This document shows positions 63,432 to 64,000 of a stretch of DNA of 64,000 nucleotides, piece by piece. Under the pieces are notes generated by a model. That model was not told the DNA's origin. It ran no database searches and worked only from the letters and a program-made list of their open reading frames with translations. The first letter of the stretch is position 1; each line of letters begins with the position of its first letter. A program made the position numbers and the translations under genes. The stretch comes from Rhyacichthys aspro (taxonomy: Eukaryota; Chordata; Actinopteri; Gobiiformes; Rhyacichthyidae): assembly GCA_036850595.1 (NCBI GenBank), contig CM072152.1, forward strand, positions 14,228,578-14,292,577, written 5' to 3'.

Positions 63432-64000
63432 CTGGTGAAATGGGGTAAAGTATGAATACACAAGAGAAATAGATAATATTACATATTCTCAGTTTGTAAA
63501 ATGTATTAACACCTCAACGCACCCTAAAATCAAAACAATATGTCATCACCTCTTTTTAAAAATCTGCACCAACTAGTCCCTAGTTTGAGGGACTAGTTTA
63601 CTATGTTTTTTTTGTTTTTTTTACATCTGGAAGCAAACTGAGATAAAGAATTACAAGCTTGAACTGAATCAAAGTCAAATAAGTGAAGAACCTAAATGGA
63701 AAACAAATGGACAGGGAGGGTGCTGGAAATAAAAAAGCTGTGTCCTGTGGCTGGCTCCCAGACAGGCTGGTTTGGGTGAGGAATGGTTTCCCAGAAGCAC
63801 CTGAGTGAAGCAGACAGTGTCACTATGGCAACACGACGGCCTGACAGACAGCATGTTCTGTCTGTGCTCTGACTAACGCCTGCTGCCAGGCTGGCACATG
63901 GACACACACACTCAGGGCAATGCACCTAACTGGCACAATATATGTTATGGTGAAGGTAAAGGGGCCCCACATGCTCCTCTACATGAACCAATAAAAACAC
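63432..64000 (-). other. poc1a: poc1a intron reaching the right edge
   Basis: No WD40 exon was recognised here. It contains a perfect 10-bp inverted repeat: AACTAGTCCC at 63571-63580 and GGGACTAGTT at 63589-63598, with an 8-nt loop. Confidence 0.6.

Overview
The window is animal, most likely teleost fish, genomic DNA. It has GT-AG introns, AATAAA poly(A) signals, CA/GT microsatellites, AT-rich intergenic DNA and hAT-type non-autonomous transposons. Five protein-coding genes are visible, all on the minus strand. Exons were assigned by reading translations, splice sites and phases by eye. No database search was run.

Layout, left to right. (1) 1-1017: one long uninterrupted exon of an intermediate-filament gene, cut by the left edge. 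(2) 1733-8690: the 5' part of iars1 (cytoplasmic isoleucyl-tRNA synthetase), a non-coding exon plus ten coding exons giving residues 1-371. The remaining exons are not in the window, although the intermediate-filament exon sits where they should continue. (3) 9275-11066: rpl29, complete, with a 5'-TOP-like first exon. Between rpl29 and iars1 lies a decayed copy of iars1 exon 3. (4) About 11.1-34 kb: a gene-poor stretch of some 23 kb with transposon relics, microsatellites and no convincing gene. (5) 34.0-42.2 kb: dusp7, the cytoplasmic ERK phosphatase, complete in three coding exons with a long 3' UTR. (6) 42.5-50.7 kb: an intergenic stretch holding two hAT-like elements, one of 936 bp with an exact 8-bp target duplication and an internal 62-bp minisatellite. 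(7) 50.7 kb to the right edge: the 3' half of poc1a (centriolar WD40 protein), last four coding exons.

The order rpl29-dusp7-poc1a matches, as I recall it, human 3p21, which supports the gene calls. iars1 and the filament gene are not part of that human block. The genes have unrelated jobs (translation, MAPK signalling, centriole, cytoskeleton), so this is ordinary vertebrate gene order and not a functional cluster.

No new multi-gene system was found. The points most worth a second look are the filament gene at iars1 intron 11, the iars1 exon-3 relic, the hAT element with an internal minisatellite, a perfect 18-bp hairpin in iars1 intron 1, and a 454-bp C-free homopolymer block that looks like an assembly fault.
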